A DNA stretch of 64,000 bases from Shinella sp. XGS7 (GCF_020535565.1 NZ_CP084758.1:3547001-3611000), one strand, 5' to 3'. Shown: positions 42,257-50,774, counted from the stretch's first letter. Notes: generated by a model from the sequence alone, not told the origin. Numbers and translations are program-made.

Positions 42257-43477
42257 TCAGGATGACGCGTGGGCCTCGCGGTCCTGCAGCGCGCTTTCCA
42301 GGCCACGCAGCGCCTGCCCCAGATGCTCCAGGGCCTGGCATTCAATCAGACCGGCAAAGCTCACATCGGCCGTAATCTGGGCCAGGCGCTCCACGCTGGC
42401 GACGATCTCGCCCAGGGCCTGTGCCGCCCCGAACACCTGCTCGCCGCGCTGCTCCACCTGCTCGGCAGCCTGGGCCATGCAGCGCTTCACATCCCGGGCG
42501 GCCTCGGTGCAGCGCTGGGCCAGAGCTCGCACCTCGGTCGCCAGCAGGGCGCCGTCCTGCTGGCCGGCCTGCACCGAGACCAGGGCCCCATGGACGGCCA
42601 GCACCTGGGTTTCGAAGGCGATGCGGTCCACCGGCTCGACCAGGGCCCGGACCTGGCGCACGCTGGCACGCAGCGCCTGCATCTGGCCGACGATCTCGCT
42701 CATCAAGGCCTGGCAGCGTGCCGCCTGCTGGCCCAGGCCGGAGGACAAGACCCGCGCCTGCTCCACGGCCTGCGAGGAGGCCTGCACCGACTGCTGCAGC
42801 TCGCCCATCAGCCGGCAGGCCCGCGCCACTTCATGGCCGGGGCTGGCGGCATCCGGCTCGCGCTCATGCACCGGGACCGAGGGCGCCATCCGCGGCAGCA
42901 GCCGGCGCCACCAGGTCTGCAGGCCACGGCGCGGGGCGGACTGGGAGGGCGACAGCGGGGTGGGCTCCAGACCACGCCCTTCCCGCTCGCTCAGCACCCA
43001 GAGCGCCATGGCCAGCAGGGACAGCAGGAGCAGGCCCGCAAATACCAGCAGCAGGCGCCCCAGCTCGCCATGCGCCACCCGCAGCCCGGTGCGCAGACGC
43101 TCGCTGTGCGATTGCAAGCCCCGCAGACCGGTGCTGGCGCCCCGCAACTGCTGCTCCAGCAGGCCGAAATAGGCCGCGTGCAGATCCGGCGTGATGCCGC
43201 GCGAAGGCAGCTGCAGCTCCACCGCCTCCTCACCCAGCAGCTCCGACCGGGCGGGCCTGAGGCCTTGGAGTGCCTGCAGCTCCTGCAGGCGTTGCCGGGC
43301 CGGCTCGAGCTGGCCCCGGGCGAAGTCGTTGGCGCGGTCCACCTCGTCCAGGGCCGACAGAAACTCGGTCTCGAATTTCCTGGCGCCGAGCAGCAAAATA
43401 AATGCCCCCAGCACCAGCTGCAGGAATATCAGGCTGGTCGCCATACTCGCGCGCACCATGGGCCTATTAATAATCAT
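42257..43477 (-). CDS. Degenerate chemoreceptor-like protein
   Basis: 406 residues: membrane helix (ATSLIFLQLVLGAFILLLGAR), periplasmic helical domain of about 120 residues, second helix (LGRLLLVFAGLLLLSLLAMALWVL), no obvious HAMP, then a cytoplasmic coiled coil. Its tip reads VDRIAFETQVLAVHGALVSVQAGQQDGALLATEVRALAQRC, aligning to the methyl-accepting hairpin tip ([37 protein letters not shown]), but the Asn-x-x-x-Glu-Ala-Ala-Arg-Ala core is lost. It is also shorter than normal receptors. It may not bind CheA/CheW, or may act as a decoy or scaffold. ATG 43477 gives a signal-anchor N-terminus. Confidence 0.75.
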   Translation of the reverse strand: MIINRPMVRASMATSLIFLQLVLGAFILLLGARKFETEFLSALDEVDRANDFARGQLEPARQRLQELQALQGLRPARSELLGEEAVELQLPSRGITPDLHAAYFGLLEQQLRGASTGLRGLQSHSERLRTGLRVAHGELGRLLLVFAGLLLLSLLAMALWVLSEREGRGLEPTPLSPSQSAPRRGLQTWWRRLLPRMAPSVPVHEREPDAASPGHEVARACRLMGELQQSVQASSQAVEQARVLSSGLGQQAARCQALMSEIVGQMQALRASVRQVRALVEPVDRIAFETQVLAVHGALVSVQAGQQDGALLATEVRALAQRCTEAARDVKRCMAQAAEQVEQRGEQVFGAAQALGEIVASVERLAQITADVSFAGLIECQALEHLGQALRGLESALQDREAHASS

Positions 43478-44021
43478 ATGTTTCAATCTCCTCGATCTGT
43501 TTCCAGAGCCGGGCAGAAAACCCGGCGCCCTGAAAACTCCTCCCGCCAGCCCCGCCGCACCGCCACCGGATGCCACATCCGCCGCAAAACCACGCCGCCG
43601 CGGGCGGCTTTGCGCCGGTGCGGCGCCTCTTGAGCTAGCCTCGGGCTGCACTTTTCTGTGTTCGCAAAGGGGCAAGCGTTGCCTGCCGCACTGCACTTGT
43701 CGACAATATTCGTGAACTCAATCACGATTTCCATCGCGCCGACCGATATACCCATCGCCAGCGTGTCAAGAGAATGATTCAGTCTAGGGTGGCGGCTTTT
43801 CAGCTCCTACCCCATAGATGTCCAGTTAATGATTCATAAAATCCACGACAAGACATATGTCCCATGGACCAGGGACAGGCTCAATGCTAATTTCCTGGCC
43901 CCATCGGACGGCGTTTCAGCCGGCGTTCCAGCGCTCCGGCCGTGGGCTCCCGTGCACCATGGTCCGGACCTGAACTCAGGCCGACGGACCGCATTCCCAT
44001 AACTAGAAGAGCAGAACGAGC
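43478..44021. promoter_or_regulatory. Long AT-richer divergent regulatory region
   Basis: 544 bases between the degenerate receptor gene (minus) and the response regulator gene (plus) with no convincing gene. The part at about 43670-43870 is clearly AT-richer. It contains two adjacent symmetric elements: TTGTCGACAA (43698-43707) and a Crp-type box at 43711-43728. Further stretches such as GTTAATGATTCATAAAATCC near 43825 could be promoter elements. Confidence 0.5.
43711..43728. promoter_or_regulatory. Candidate Crp-type operator
   Basis: TCGTGA-ACTCAA-TCACGA: perfect 6-base arms with a 6-base spacer, matching the GTGA-N6-TCAC core of Crp family sites. It stands about 234 bases before the degenerate receptor gene and 294 bases before the response regulator. 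A Crp-type protein is encoded at 50058. Confidence 0.5.
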
Positions 44022-44720
44022 GTGGCAGCCCTGAACGACCGTGCCCAGATCCTGATCGTCGAAGACCAGAGCCTGATCCGTCAGGCCCTGCGCATGCTGA
44101 TCGAGGAAAACGCACCGCAATACCGCATCCACGAGGAAGCGAGCTATGAGGGTGCCCTGCAGGCGCTCAGCCGCCAGTGCTTCGAGATTGCCTTCCTGGA
44201 TATCGACCTGGGTGGCCCCAAATCGGGGCTGGACCTGCTGGAATTCATCAAGAGCGGGCCCAATGCCTGCCGCGTGATCATGCTGTCGGGCGACGACGAC
44301 CGCAGCACCATTGCCTACTGCCTGGCCCATGGCGCCGCCGGCTACATCTCCAAGGCCGCCGACGATGGCGCGGCCCTGGGCCGGGCCATCTCGGCCGTCA
44401 CCGGCAACGAGATCTTTCTCTCCGACGCCTGCGGCAGCAGCGGTGCCACGGCCGCCGGCGCCGATGCCGCCCAGCTGCGCGATCTGGCGGCCCTGGGGCT
44501 CTCGCCGCGCAAGTGCGAGGTGCTGTACTACCTGTGTCAGGGCCTGTCCAACAAGGCCATCGCCAATCGCATGGGCATTGAGGAAGCCACGGTGCGCAAG
44601 TCCTATGTGACGGACCTGCTGCGCAGCTTTGGCGTGACGCGGCGCACCGAGCTGATGGCCGAGATCAGCCGCCGCGGTCTGCGCGTGCCGGCTCCGGACG
44701 GAGCCGAGCGGGACGCCTAG
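44022..44720 (+). CDS. LuxR/NarL-type response regulator
   Basis: 232 residues. The receiver has the acidic pair in LIVEDQSLIRQALRML, the phospho-acceptor Asp in FEIAFLDIDLGG, the Ser of MLSGDDD and the Lys of GYISKAADDG. A GerE-type helix-turn-helix follows (LGLSPRKCEVLYYLCQGLSNKAIANRMGIEEATVRKSYVTDLLRSFGV). No histidine kinase is adjacent. The start is GTG 44022 with only a weak upstream purine run. It faces away from the degenerate receptor gene. Confidence 0.9.
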   Translation: MAALNDRAQILIVEDQSLIRQALRMLIEENAPQYRIHEEASYEGALQALSRQCFEIAFLDIDLGGPKSGLDLLEFIKSGPNACRVIMLSGDDDRSTIAYCLAHGAAGYISKAADDGAALGRAISAVTGNEIFLSDACGSSGATAAGADAAQLRDLAALGLSPRKCEVLYYLCQGLSNKAIANRMGIEEATVRKSYVTDLLRSFGVTRRTELMAEISRRGLRVPAPDGAERDA

Positions 44721-44773
44721 AATCGCGGCCTCGCTGTTCTCTGCCGCCCGCGCCGCCCGACGGGCCCTCGCCC

Positions 44774-45544
44774 ATGAAACTCGCCACCTGGAACGTCAAC
44801 TCCCTGGCCGTGCGCCTGCCGCAGATGCTGGACTGGCTGGCAGCCAACCCCGTCGATGCCCTGGTGCTGCAGGAAACCAAGCTCACCGACGACAAGTTCC
44901 CCGCCGCCGAGATCCAGGCCGCGGGTTATCAGGTGCACTGGTTCGGCCAGAAAACCTATAACGGTGTGGCCTTGCTCAGCCGCGAACCCGTGGCCAGCGA
45001 GACCGTGCTGCGCAACATCCCGGGCTTTGCCGACGAGCAGGCTCGCGTGATCGCGGGCACCCTGGGCACGGTGCGCGTGATCGGCGCCTATTTCCCCAAC
45101 GGCCAGGCGCCCGACAGCGAGAAGTTCGTCTACAAGATGGCCTGGCTGGAGAGCCTGCGCGCCTGGGTGCAGGCGGAGCTGCAGCAGCATCCCGAGCTGG
45201 TGCTGATGGGCGACTTCAATATCGCCCCCGAAGACCGCGATGTCTACGACCCCGTGGCCTGGGCCGGCCAGATCCACTGCACGCCCGAGGAGCGCGCGCA
45301 TTTCCAGGGCCTGCTGGGCCTGGGTCTGGTGGACGCCTTCCGGCTCTTCGAGCATCCGCCCAAGAGCTGGAGCTGGTGGGACTACCGCAATCTGGCCTTC
45401 CGCAAGAACCAGGGCCTGCGCATCGATCACATCCTGGTGAGCGAGGCGCTGCGTGCGCGCGTCAGCGCCTGCGAGATCGACAAGCAGCCCCGCCGCAACG
45501 AGCGCCCCAGCGACCACGCGCCAGTGGTCGTCACCCTGGGCTGA
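44774..45544 (+). CDS. xth: Exodeoxyribonuclease III
   Basis: Mg-dependent AP endonuclease/3'-5' exonuclease of base excision repair. 256 residues with KLATWNVNSLAVRLP (Asn), LVLQETKLTDDKFP (metal Glu), GDFNIAPEDRDVYDP (Asp/Asn), WWDYRNLAFRKNQGLRIDHILVS and the C-terminal RPSDHAPVVVTL (catalytic His). Complete and typical. Confidence 0.96.
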   Translation: MKLATWNVNSLAVRLPQMLDWLAANPVDALVLQETKLTDDKFPAAEIQAAGYQVHWFGQKTYNGVALLSREPVASETVLRNIPGFADEQARVIAGTLGTVRVIGAYFPNGQAPDSEKFVYKMAWLESLRAWVQAELQQHPELVLMGDFNIAPEDRDVYDPVAWAGQIHCTPEERAHFQGLLGLGLVDAFRLFEHPPKSWSWWDYRNLAFRKNQGLRIDHILVSEALRARVSACEIDKQPRRNERPSDHAPVVVTLG

Positions 45545-45554
45545 GGCTCGGCGC

Positions 45555-46196
45555 TCAGTCCGCCGCGTCCAGCGCCGCCTGCATGGCGGCATAGAACTGT
45601 GCGACGTGCAGACCGTCCATCAGGGCGTGATGCACCTCCACGCCCACCGGCATCAGCCGGCGCCCCTCACGGGTTTCGATGCGGCCGAAGGCCAGCTTGG
45701 GCACATCGGCATCGCCCGCGCCGCGCGCATGCGTGAAGCTGCTGAAGTGCAGCCAGGGCAGCGTCGTCATATGAATCAGGGGGCGCGGACCGCTGTCCTC
45801 GCCGCCCAGGCCCGGGGCCCGCTGCTTGGCCGCAGCCAGCACGGCGAGTGCACCGGCCACAAAGTCCGCCAGGTGCGGCTCATAGCGCAGATTGGCAAAG
45901 CCCAGGCTCTGATCCTCGCGCAGCACCGTGGTGCTGGCGTCGACCGCCGCATGCACCCGCACCCCCTGATCCGCCAGCCGGTAGCGGAAAGCCTCCACCT
46001 GGTTGGCGGCCGTCAGCGCCGCATGGTGATAGACCAGAAACGGCGTGGCGCCCGGACAGGCGGCCACCCGGCGCGCCAGCGCTCCCACCTCCAGATGGGC
46101 GCAAAGACTGAAGACGGGCTGGGCCAGCGCGCGGAAATGTTCGTAGGCCGCCCGCCGCGGCCAGTTCCTCAGATCCAGGTACTCACTACTCATCAT
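45555..46196 (-). CDS. Chloramphenicol acetyltransferase-family protein (CatA-like)
   Basis: 213 residues of the trimeric CAT fold. The catalytic motif VEVHHALMDGLHVAQFY matches HHxxxDG with the active His, and LPWLHFSSFTHA, PFLVYHHAALTAAN and PVFSLCAHLEV align with CatA blocks. Whether it acetylates chloramphenicol is unclear; many chromosomal homologues have other acceptors. Starts ATG 46196 or 46193 (tandem); a GTG at 46202 is also in frame. The convergent xth stop is 10 bases away. Confidence 0.85.
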   Translation of the reverse strand: MMSSEYLDLRNWPRRAAYEHFRALAQPVFSLCAHLEVGALARRVAACPGATPFLVYHHAALTAANQVEAFRYRLADQGVRVHAAVDASTTVLREDQSLGFANLRYEPHLADFVAGALAVLAAAKQRAPGLGGEDSGPRPLIHMTTLPWLHFSSFTHARGAGDADVPKLAFGRIETREGRRLMPVGVEVHHALMDGLHVAQFYAAMQAALDAAD

Positions 46197-46248
46197 CGGC
46201 ACATCCTACCCAGCCCCTGGTCGCGCTCACGCAACGGCGCCCCCGCGC

Positions 46249-46262
46249 TTGAGATACGTCAA
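46249..46262 (+). promoter_or_regulatory. FNR/Anr-type box with class II promoter spacing
   Basis: TTGA-GATACG-TCAA matches the FNR core TTGA-N6-TCAA exactly. A -10-like GATACT lies at 46286-46291, implying a start near 46298 and a box centre near -42. The gene that follows, 54 bases on, is a PAS chemoreceptor, a common redox or oxygen sensor. Confidence 0.6.
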
Positions 46263-46315
46263 GTTACAGCCCCCTCATCTATGGGGATACTTTGCGTTGA
46301 TCAGGAGACAGTTTG

Positions 46316-47938
46316 ATGAGAGACAACCAGCCCGTCACGCAGCGTGAGTATCCTTTCCCGAGTGGGCAGAGCCTGGTCTCGACCACGGACCTGAAGGGGC
46401 GCATCCTGCATTGCAATGCGGCCTTTGTGGAGGTCAGCGGCTACACACGCGATGAGCTGCTGGGCCAGCCCCACAACCTCATCCGCCATCCCGATATGCC
46501 GGCCGAGGCCTTTCGCGACCTCTGGGAGACGATTGCCGCGGGCAAGCCCTGGTCGGGCCTGGTGAAGAACCGCCGCAAGGACGGCGATCACTACTGGGTG
46601 CAGGCCAATGTCACCCCCCTGCTCGACGGTGGACGACCCGTGGCCTATATGTCGGTGCGCAGTGAAGCGAGCCGCGAACAGATCCAGGCGGCCGAGACCC
46701 TCTACGCCCAGATGCGCCGCGAGGCCCAGAGCGGCACCCTGCAGCACCGCCTGCATGAGGGCCAGGTCTTGCGCCAAGGCACGCTGGCCTCGGCCCAGCG
46801 TGGCCTGCAGCGTCTGCTGCGCCAGGCCGACGGCTGGGGCGGCTACCTGCTCCTGGGCGCGGCCGGCTGGCTGATGGGCAGCCTGGCTTGGTACTGGGCG
46901 CTGGCGGGCTTGCTGCTGCTGGCCGCCGCCGCCAACATCTGGCTGCAGTCGCGCCGCCGCGCGGCCCTCGCCCCTTTGCTGCGCTTTGCCAACCAACTGG
47001 CGGCCGGCGATCTGAGCACCGGCCTGCGCCCCAGCGGCAACCGCCTGATCCGCGGCCTGGAGCTGGCGCTCAATCAGCTCAGCGTGAATATGCGTGCCCT
47101 GGTCTCGGACAGCCAGCGCGAGCTGGGCCGCATGCTGCAGGCCAGCGAGGAGATCGCCAAGGGCAACCGCGACCTGGCCTCACGCACCGAATCCCAGGCC
47201 GCCAGCCTGGAGCAGACGGCGGCCAGCATGGAGCAGATCACGGCCACGGTGCGCACCAGCGGCGATGCCGCGCGCCGCGCCCACGGCGTAGCCGAGGAGC
47301 TCAACAGCGTCTCGCGCCGCAGCGGTGAGGTGGTGCATTCGGTGACGGACACCATGGGCGCCATCGCCAGCTCCTCACACCGCATCGGCGAAATCATCCA
47401 GATCATCGACGGCATTGCCTTCCAGACCAATATCCTGGCGCTCAATGCCGCGGTGGAGGCGGCGCGCGCCGGCGAGCATGGCCGCGGCTTCGCCGTGGTG
47501 GCCAGCGAGGTGCGGGCCCTGGCGGGCCGCAGCTCGGGCGCGGCGCGCGAGATCAAGCAGCTGATCAGTGATTCGGCGCAGAAGGTGGAGGCCGGCGAAT
47601 CCCAGACCCGAGCGGCCCGCCAGAGCATCGACGAGACCCTGGTCTCGGTGAGCCAGTTCGCCGGCATCATCGACGGCATCGACACCGGCGCGCGCGAGCA
47701 GCTGCAGGGCATCTCGCAGATTCACGAGGCCATCCAGCATCTGGACGGCATCACCCAGCACAACGCCGCCCTGGTGGAGCAGCTGGCGGCCTCGGCCGGC
47801 CGGTTGCAGAACCAGGCCGGCGAGGTGAATGCGGCACTCGGCGTGTTCCGGCTCAGCGCTCACGCGCGTCCGCTGCCGGATGCGGTGGCGCTGCGCCGTG
47901 AAGCGAAGGCGGAGCAGGCCTCACGCCGGGCGGCCTGA
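46316..47938 (+). CDS. PAS-domain (Aer-like) methyl-accepting chemotaxis protein
   Basis: 540 residues. N-terminal PAS (SLVSTTDLKGRILHCNAAFVEVSGYTRDELLGQPHNLIRHPDMP ... WSGLVKNRRKDGDHYWVQANVTP) in the Aer arrangement, which binds FAD in relatives, so redox/energy taxis is the likely signal. A short hydrophobic hairpin (YLLLGAAGWLMGSLAWYWALAGLLLLAAAANIWL) anchors it with no periplasmic domain. HAMP-like and signalling coiled coil follow; the tip [37 protein letters not shown] is canonical. ATG 46316 with GGAG 10 bases upstream. Confidence 0.93.
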   Translation: MRDNQPVTQREYPFPSGQSLVSTTDLKGRILHCNAAFVEVSGYTRDELLGQPHNLIRHPDMPAEAFRDLWETIAAGKPWSGLVKNRRKDGDHYWVQANVTPLLDGGRPVAYMSVRSEASREQIQAAETLYAQMRREAQSGTLQHRLHEGQVLRQGTLASAQRGLQRLLRQADGWGGYLLLGAAGWLMGSLAWYWALAGLLLLAAAANIWLQSRRRAALAPLLRFANQLAAGDLSTGLRPSGNRLIRGLELALNQLSVNMRALVSDSQRELGRMLQASEEIAKGNRDLASRTESQAASLEQTAASMEQITATVRTSGDAARRAHGVAEELNSVSRRSGEVVHSVTDTMGAIASSSHRIGEIIQIIDGIAFQTNILALNAAVEAARAGEHGRGFAVVASEVRALAGRSSGAAREIKQLISDSAQKVEAGESQTRAARQSIDETLVSVSQFAGIIDGIDTGAREQLQGISQIHEAIQHLDGITQHNAALVEQLAASAGRLQNQAGEVNAALGVFRLSAHARPLPDAVALRREAKAEQASRRAA

Positions 47939-47952
47939 GGGCTTGTTTGAGC

Positions 47953-48300
47953 TCAGCCGGGCTGGCCGCTCTTGACCTGGGCCGCCACGGGCTGAGCGCC
48001 CTGGATGCGGCGCACTTCGGCCAGGAAGGCCGGGCCCTGGCGCAGGCGCTGGTACTCGGCAAAGCGGGCCTGGTAGTCGGCGCTGCTGCTGTCCACGGTG
48101 TTCTCACCGTAGGCGCCCGGCAGGCCGGCACGGCGCCACAGGGCCAGATCGGCCTGCACCTCGGCGCGGCTCAGGCTGGAGGGCTGGGCCGTCTTGAGCT
48201 CGGGCGCGATATCGTCGGCCGAGGTATCGGCCAGGGCGGCACCGGCGAACAGGGCCAGGGTGGTGGAGGCGATGGCAGCGGCCAGAGACTTGCGGTTCAT
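47953..48300 (-). CDS. DUF4148 small secreted protein
   Basis: 115 residues with a signal peptide (MNRKSLAAAIASTTLALFAGAALA-DTSADD) and the DUF4148 pattern LSRAEVQADLALWRRAGL and YQARFAEYQRLR. Family members are abundant in Burkholderiales and of unknown function. Convergent with the PAS receptor gene, 14 bases away. Confidence 0.85.
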   Translation of the reverse strand: MNRKSLAAAIASTTLALFAGAALADTSADDIAPELKTAQPSSLSRAEVQADLALWRRAGLPGAYGENTVDSSSADYQARFAEYQRLRQGPAFLAEVRRIQGAQPVAAQVKSGQPG

Positions 48301-48401
48301 GGTGAGTCCTTTCTTCCTTGGGTGGCGTCTGCGATGTGCGGCGCCATGGGAAGAAGTTTGCGCGCCGGCCTTCGGACACGCAGTGCCTTTGCGCACAGTT
48401 T

Positions 48402-50042
48402 TCAGCAGCTGGCCAGGGCCTGCGGCGCCAGGGCGTAGGCCGCCAGTGCCTCGCGCCGGCCGCGCAGCTGCAGCTGGTGGCGGGCCTCAATGGGGCGAGG
48501 CGCGCCGGCCGCTTCCAGCACCCGCTCCGAGACCACCAGGCGCGTCTCCAGTGCCTTGCACTGGGCCTGCAGGCGGCTGGCGGTGTTGACCACCTCGCCG
48601 ATGGCGGTGAGGCTGGTGGTGCCGCCGTGTCCCAGCTCGCCAATCGCCACCGCCCCGCCATGCAGGCCCATGCCAAAGTCCAGTCCCTCGCCGAACTGGG
48701 CCTGCAGCTCCTCGCGCCAGGCACTCATGCGCGCATCGATCAGGGCCGCGGCCCGCAGCGCGCGACGGCATCCTTCGGCGAACTCGCAGTCCAGGCCGAA
48801 GATGGCCATCACCCCATCGCCGATGAACTGGTTGGGCAGGCCGCCGGCCTGCTGCACCGCCTCGCCCACCAGGGCGAAATAGCGGTCCAGCACATAGACC
48901 AGATCGGCCGGCCAGTGCCGCTCCGAGAAGCCCGACCAGCGCCGCAGGTCCACGAAGAGCACCGCCACCTCGCGCTCGGGCCGCGGCTCGGGCCGGCGGC
49001 TGTCGATCAGGGGCCAAATGCGCAGCTCACCGCGCGGGCGCAGGCAGCAGGCCAGGCGCACATCAGGCCCGGCGCCCACCCGCGCCAGCGTGCGGCGCTC
49101 CTCCGCGCTGAGCGGATTGCAGTGCGCGGCCGGCCCTTCCACCCGCACCCGGCAGGTGGAGCAGCGCGCCCGTCCACCGCACAGCGAGGCATGGGGAATG
49201 TCATGGGCCAGGCTGGTTTCCAGCACGCTCCAGCCGGCCCGCACGCTGACACTGCGCTCGGGGTAGTGCAGGCGCCACTCGGCGCCGCGCTGCCGTTCCC
49301 ACAGCGCGCGCAGGCCGCGCCACAGCAGCAGGGCCGCGAGCAGCAGGCCATAGACCCAGACCAGCTGGCGCTTGAAGTCCGCGATCAGTGCGGCCTGGGC
49401 CGGTGTGCTGCGCAAGGCCTCGGGCAGCTCGCGCCAGGCCAGCTCACGGCCCATCATCAGAAAGCCCAGGGCGGCCAGCAGGGGCAGCAGCACCATCAGC
49501 AGCAGCCAGACCGAGAAGATGCGGCGGTAGCTGGGCCGAGCACGCCAGGCCAGGTGCAAGCCCAGGGCCGCATGGCTCCAGGCCGCGATCATCAAGCCCA
49601 GCTGCAAGGCCGCGCCATCGGGCGTCCACAGGCCCCGCACCACGCGGGCATAGGGCGACTCCAGGCCGAACTGCTCGAAGGCCCAGCGCGTAGCCGGCAC
49701 ATGGCTGATCAGCAAGAGGGGCAGCAGCAGGCCCAGGCCGATGCGCAACGCATCCAGCGGCGCCATGCGCCAGCCGCGCCGTGCCGTCAGCGCGCCCAGG
49801 GCCAGGGCCATGTGCAGCACGCCGGCACCGTAGAGCAGCACCGTGCCCGGCGGGCTGCGCCAGACCTGCTGCAAGGCCTCACGCAGGGCATCGGCCGCGG
49901 CAATCGACAGCAGGCCCAGCGCATGATTGGCCAGATGCAGGCCCACAAAGCTCAGCAACACCCAGCCGCTGGCCCAGCGCAGACGGCGCGCCGAAGGCAG
50001 AATGGCCAGCCCCGCTGTCGCGCTCTCGCTGAACCTGCTCAC
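48402..50042 (-). CDS. Membrane redox-type adenylate cyclase (CyaC-like, 2Fe-2S)
   Basis: 546 residues. Residues 20-245 form about six helices with His at 36, 40, 77, 114, 157 and 163, resembling the diheme cytochrome b-type anchor described for Sinorhizobium CyaC. Residues 258-345 are a plant-type 2Fe-2S ferredoxin domain (Cys288, 294, 297 and 332). Residues 355-540 are a class III cyclase: metal Asp365 (VLFVDLRRWSGFS) and Asp409 (FIGDGVMAIFG), and transition-state Asn486/Arg490 (VVNTASRLQ). The position usually held by the adenine-selecting Lys (before FIGDG) is Gln405. Start is GTG 50042, 15 bases from the divergent Crp-type gene. Likely makes cAMP in response to quinone or heme redox state. 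Confidence 0.88.
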   Translation of the reverse strand: MSRFSESATAGLAILPSARRLRWASGWVLLSFVGLHLANHALGLLSIAAADALREALQQVWRSPPGTVLLYGAGVLHMALALGALTARRGWRMAPLDALRIGLGLLLPLLLISHVPATRWAFEQFGLESPYARVVRGLWTPDGAALQLGLMIAAWSHAALGLHLAWRARPSYRRIFSVWLLLMVLLPLLAALGFLMMGRELAWRELPEALRSTPAQAALIADFKRQLVWVYGLLLAALLLWRGLRALWERQRGAEWRLHYPERSVSVRAGWSVLETSLAHDIPHASLCGGRARCSTCRVRVEGPAAHCNPLSAEERRTLARVGAGPDVRLACCLRPRGELRIWPLIDSRRPEPRPEREVAVLFVDLRRWSGFSERHWPADLVYVLDRYFALVGEAVQQAGGLPNQFIGDGVMAIFGLDCEFAEGCRRALRAAALIDARMSAWREELQAQFGEGLDFGMGLHGGAVAIGELGHGGTTSLTAIGEVVNTASRLQAQCKALETRLVVSERVLEAAGAPRPIEARHQLQLRGRREALAAYALAPQALASC

Positions 50043-50057
50043 CCGCTCACCCGCACC

Positions 50058-50762
50058 ATGCCTGCCCCACCCTCCAGCTTTGCGCTGCGCGATATGCCCT
50101 TGTTGCGCGGATTATCGACCGAGCGTCTGGACCGCCTGGCCCGGCAATGCCGCTGGCGCAGCACCGAGGCCCAGGTCAGCCTGGTGGCCGATGCGGCGCC
50201 CGATGCCGACCTCTATCTGCTGGTCTCGGGCGCGGTGCGCGTCACCACCTATTCGGCCGGTGGCAAGCAGGTGACCTTCAGCGACTACAGGACCGGCGAC
50301 TATTTCGGCGAGGTAGCCGCGGTGGACGGCCGGCCGCGCTCGGCCGATGTGCTGACCCTGGAGCCCAGCGTGCTGGCCGTGCTGCCACGGGCGGACTTCC
50401 TGGCCCTGATGCGCGAGGAGCCGCAGATCGGCCTGCGCGTGATGCAGCGCCTGGCCGGCATGGTGCGCCGGCTCTCGCGCCGGGTGGTGGAGCTCAGCGT
50501 GCTGAGCGTGCAGCAGCGCCTGTGGGTGGAGCTGTTGCGTCTGGCCGAGGGGGCCGGCGTGGTGGGCAATCAGGCCCGGCTCACGCCCGTGCCCAAGCAT
50601 ATGGATCTGGCCGCCCGCATCAGCACCAACCGCGAGCAGGTGGCGCGCGAGCTCAGCGCGCTCAGCCGCCAGGGCCTGGTGCGCAAGGAAGGCAAGACCC
50701 TGGTGCTGGCCGATCTGGCCGCCCTGCGCGCGCGCCTGGAGGCGGCTCAGGAAACGGCATAG
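50058..50762 (+). CDS. Crp/Fnr-family regulator, Crp type
   Basis: 234 residues. The cyclic-nucleotide cassette reads YFGEVAAVDGRPRSADVLTLEP (Gly-Glu and Arg-Ser as in cAMP-binding Crp), followed by a long dimer helix (QIGLRVMQRLAGMVRRLSRRVVELSVLSVQQRLW) and a winged helix (HMDLAARISTNREQVARELSALSRQGLV). There is no N-terminal Cys cluster, so it is not an oxygen-sensing Fnr. Divergent from the adenylate cyclase gene with overlapping promoter space, suggesting it is the receptor of that cyclase's cAMP. Confidence 0.9.
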   Translation: MPAPPSSFALRDMPLLRGLSTERLDRLARQCRWRSTEAQVSLVADAAPDADLYLLVSGAVRVTTYSAGGKQVTFSDYRTGDYFGEVAAVDGRPRSADVLTLEPSVLAVLPRADFLALMREEPQIGLRVMQRLAGMVRRLSRRVVELSVLSVQQRLWVELLRLAEGAGVVGNQARLTPVPKHMDLAARISTNREQVARELSALSRQGLVRKEGKTLVLADLAALRARLEAAQETA

Positions 50763-50774
50763 GCCCAGGCTCGA

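Noticed and set aside
45555-46196. Acquired chloramphenicol resistance gene
   Set aside because: High-GC native codon use, no mobile context, and many chromosomal CatA-like proteins do not confer resistance.
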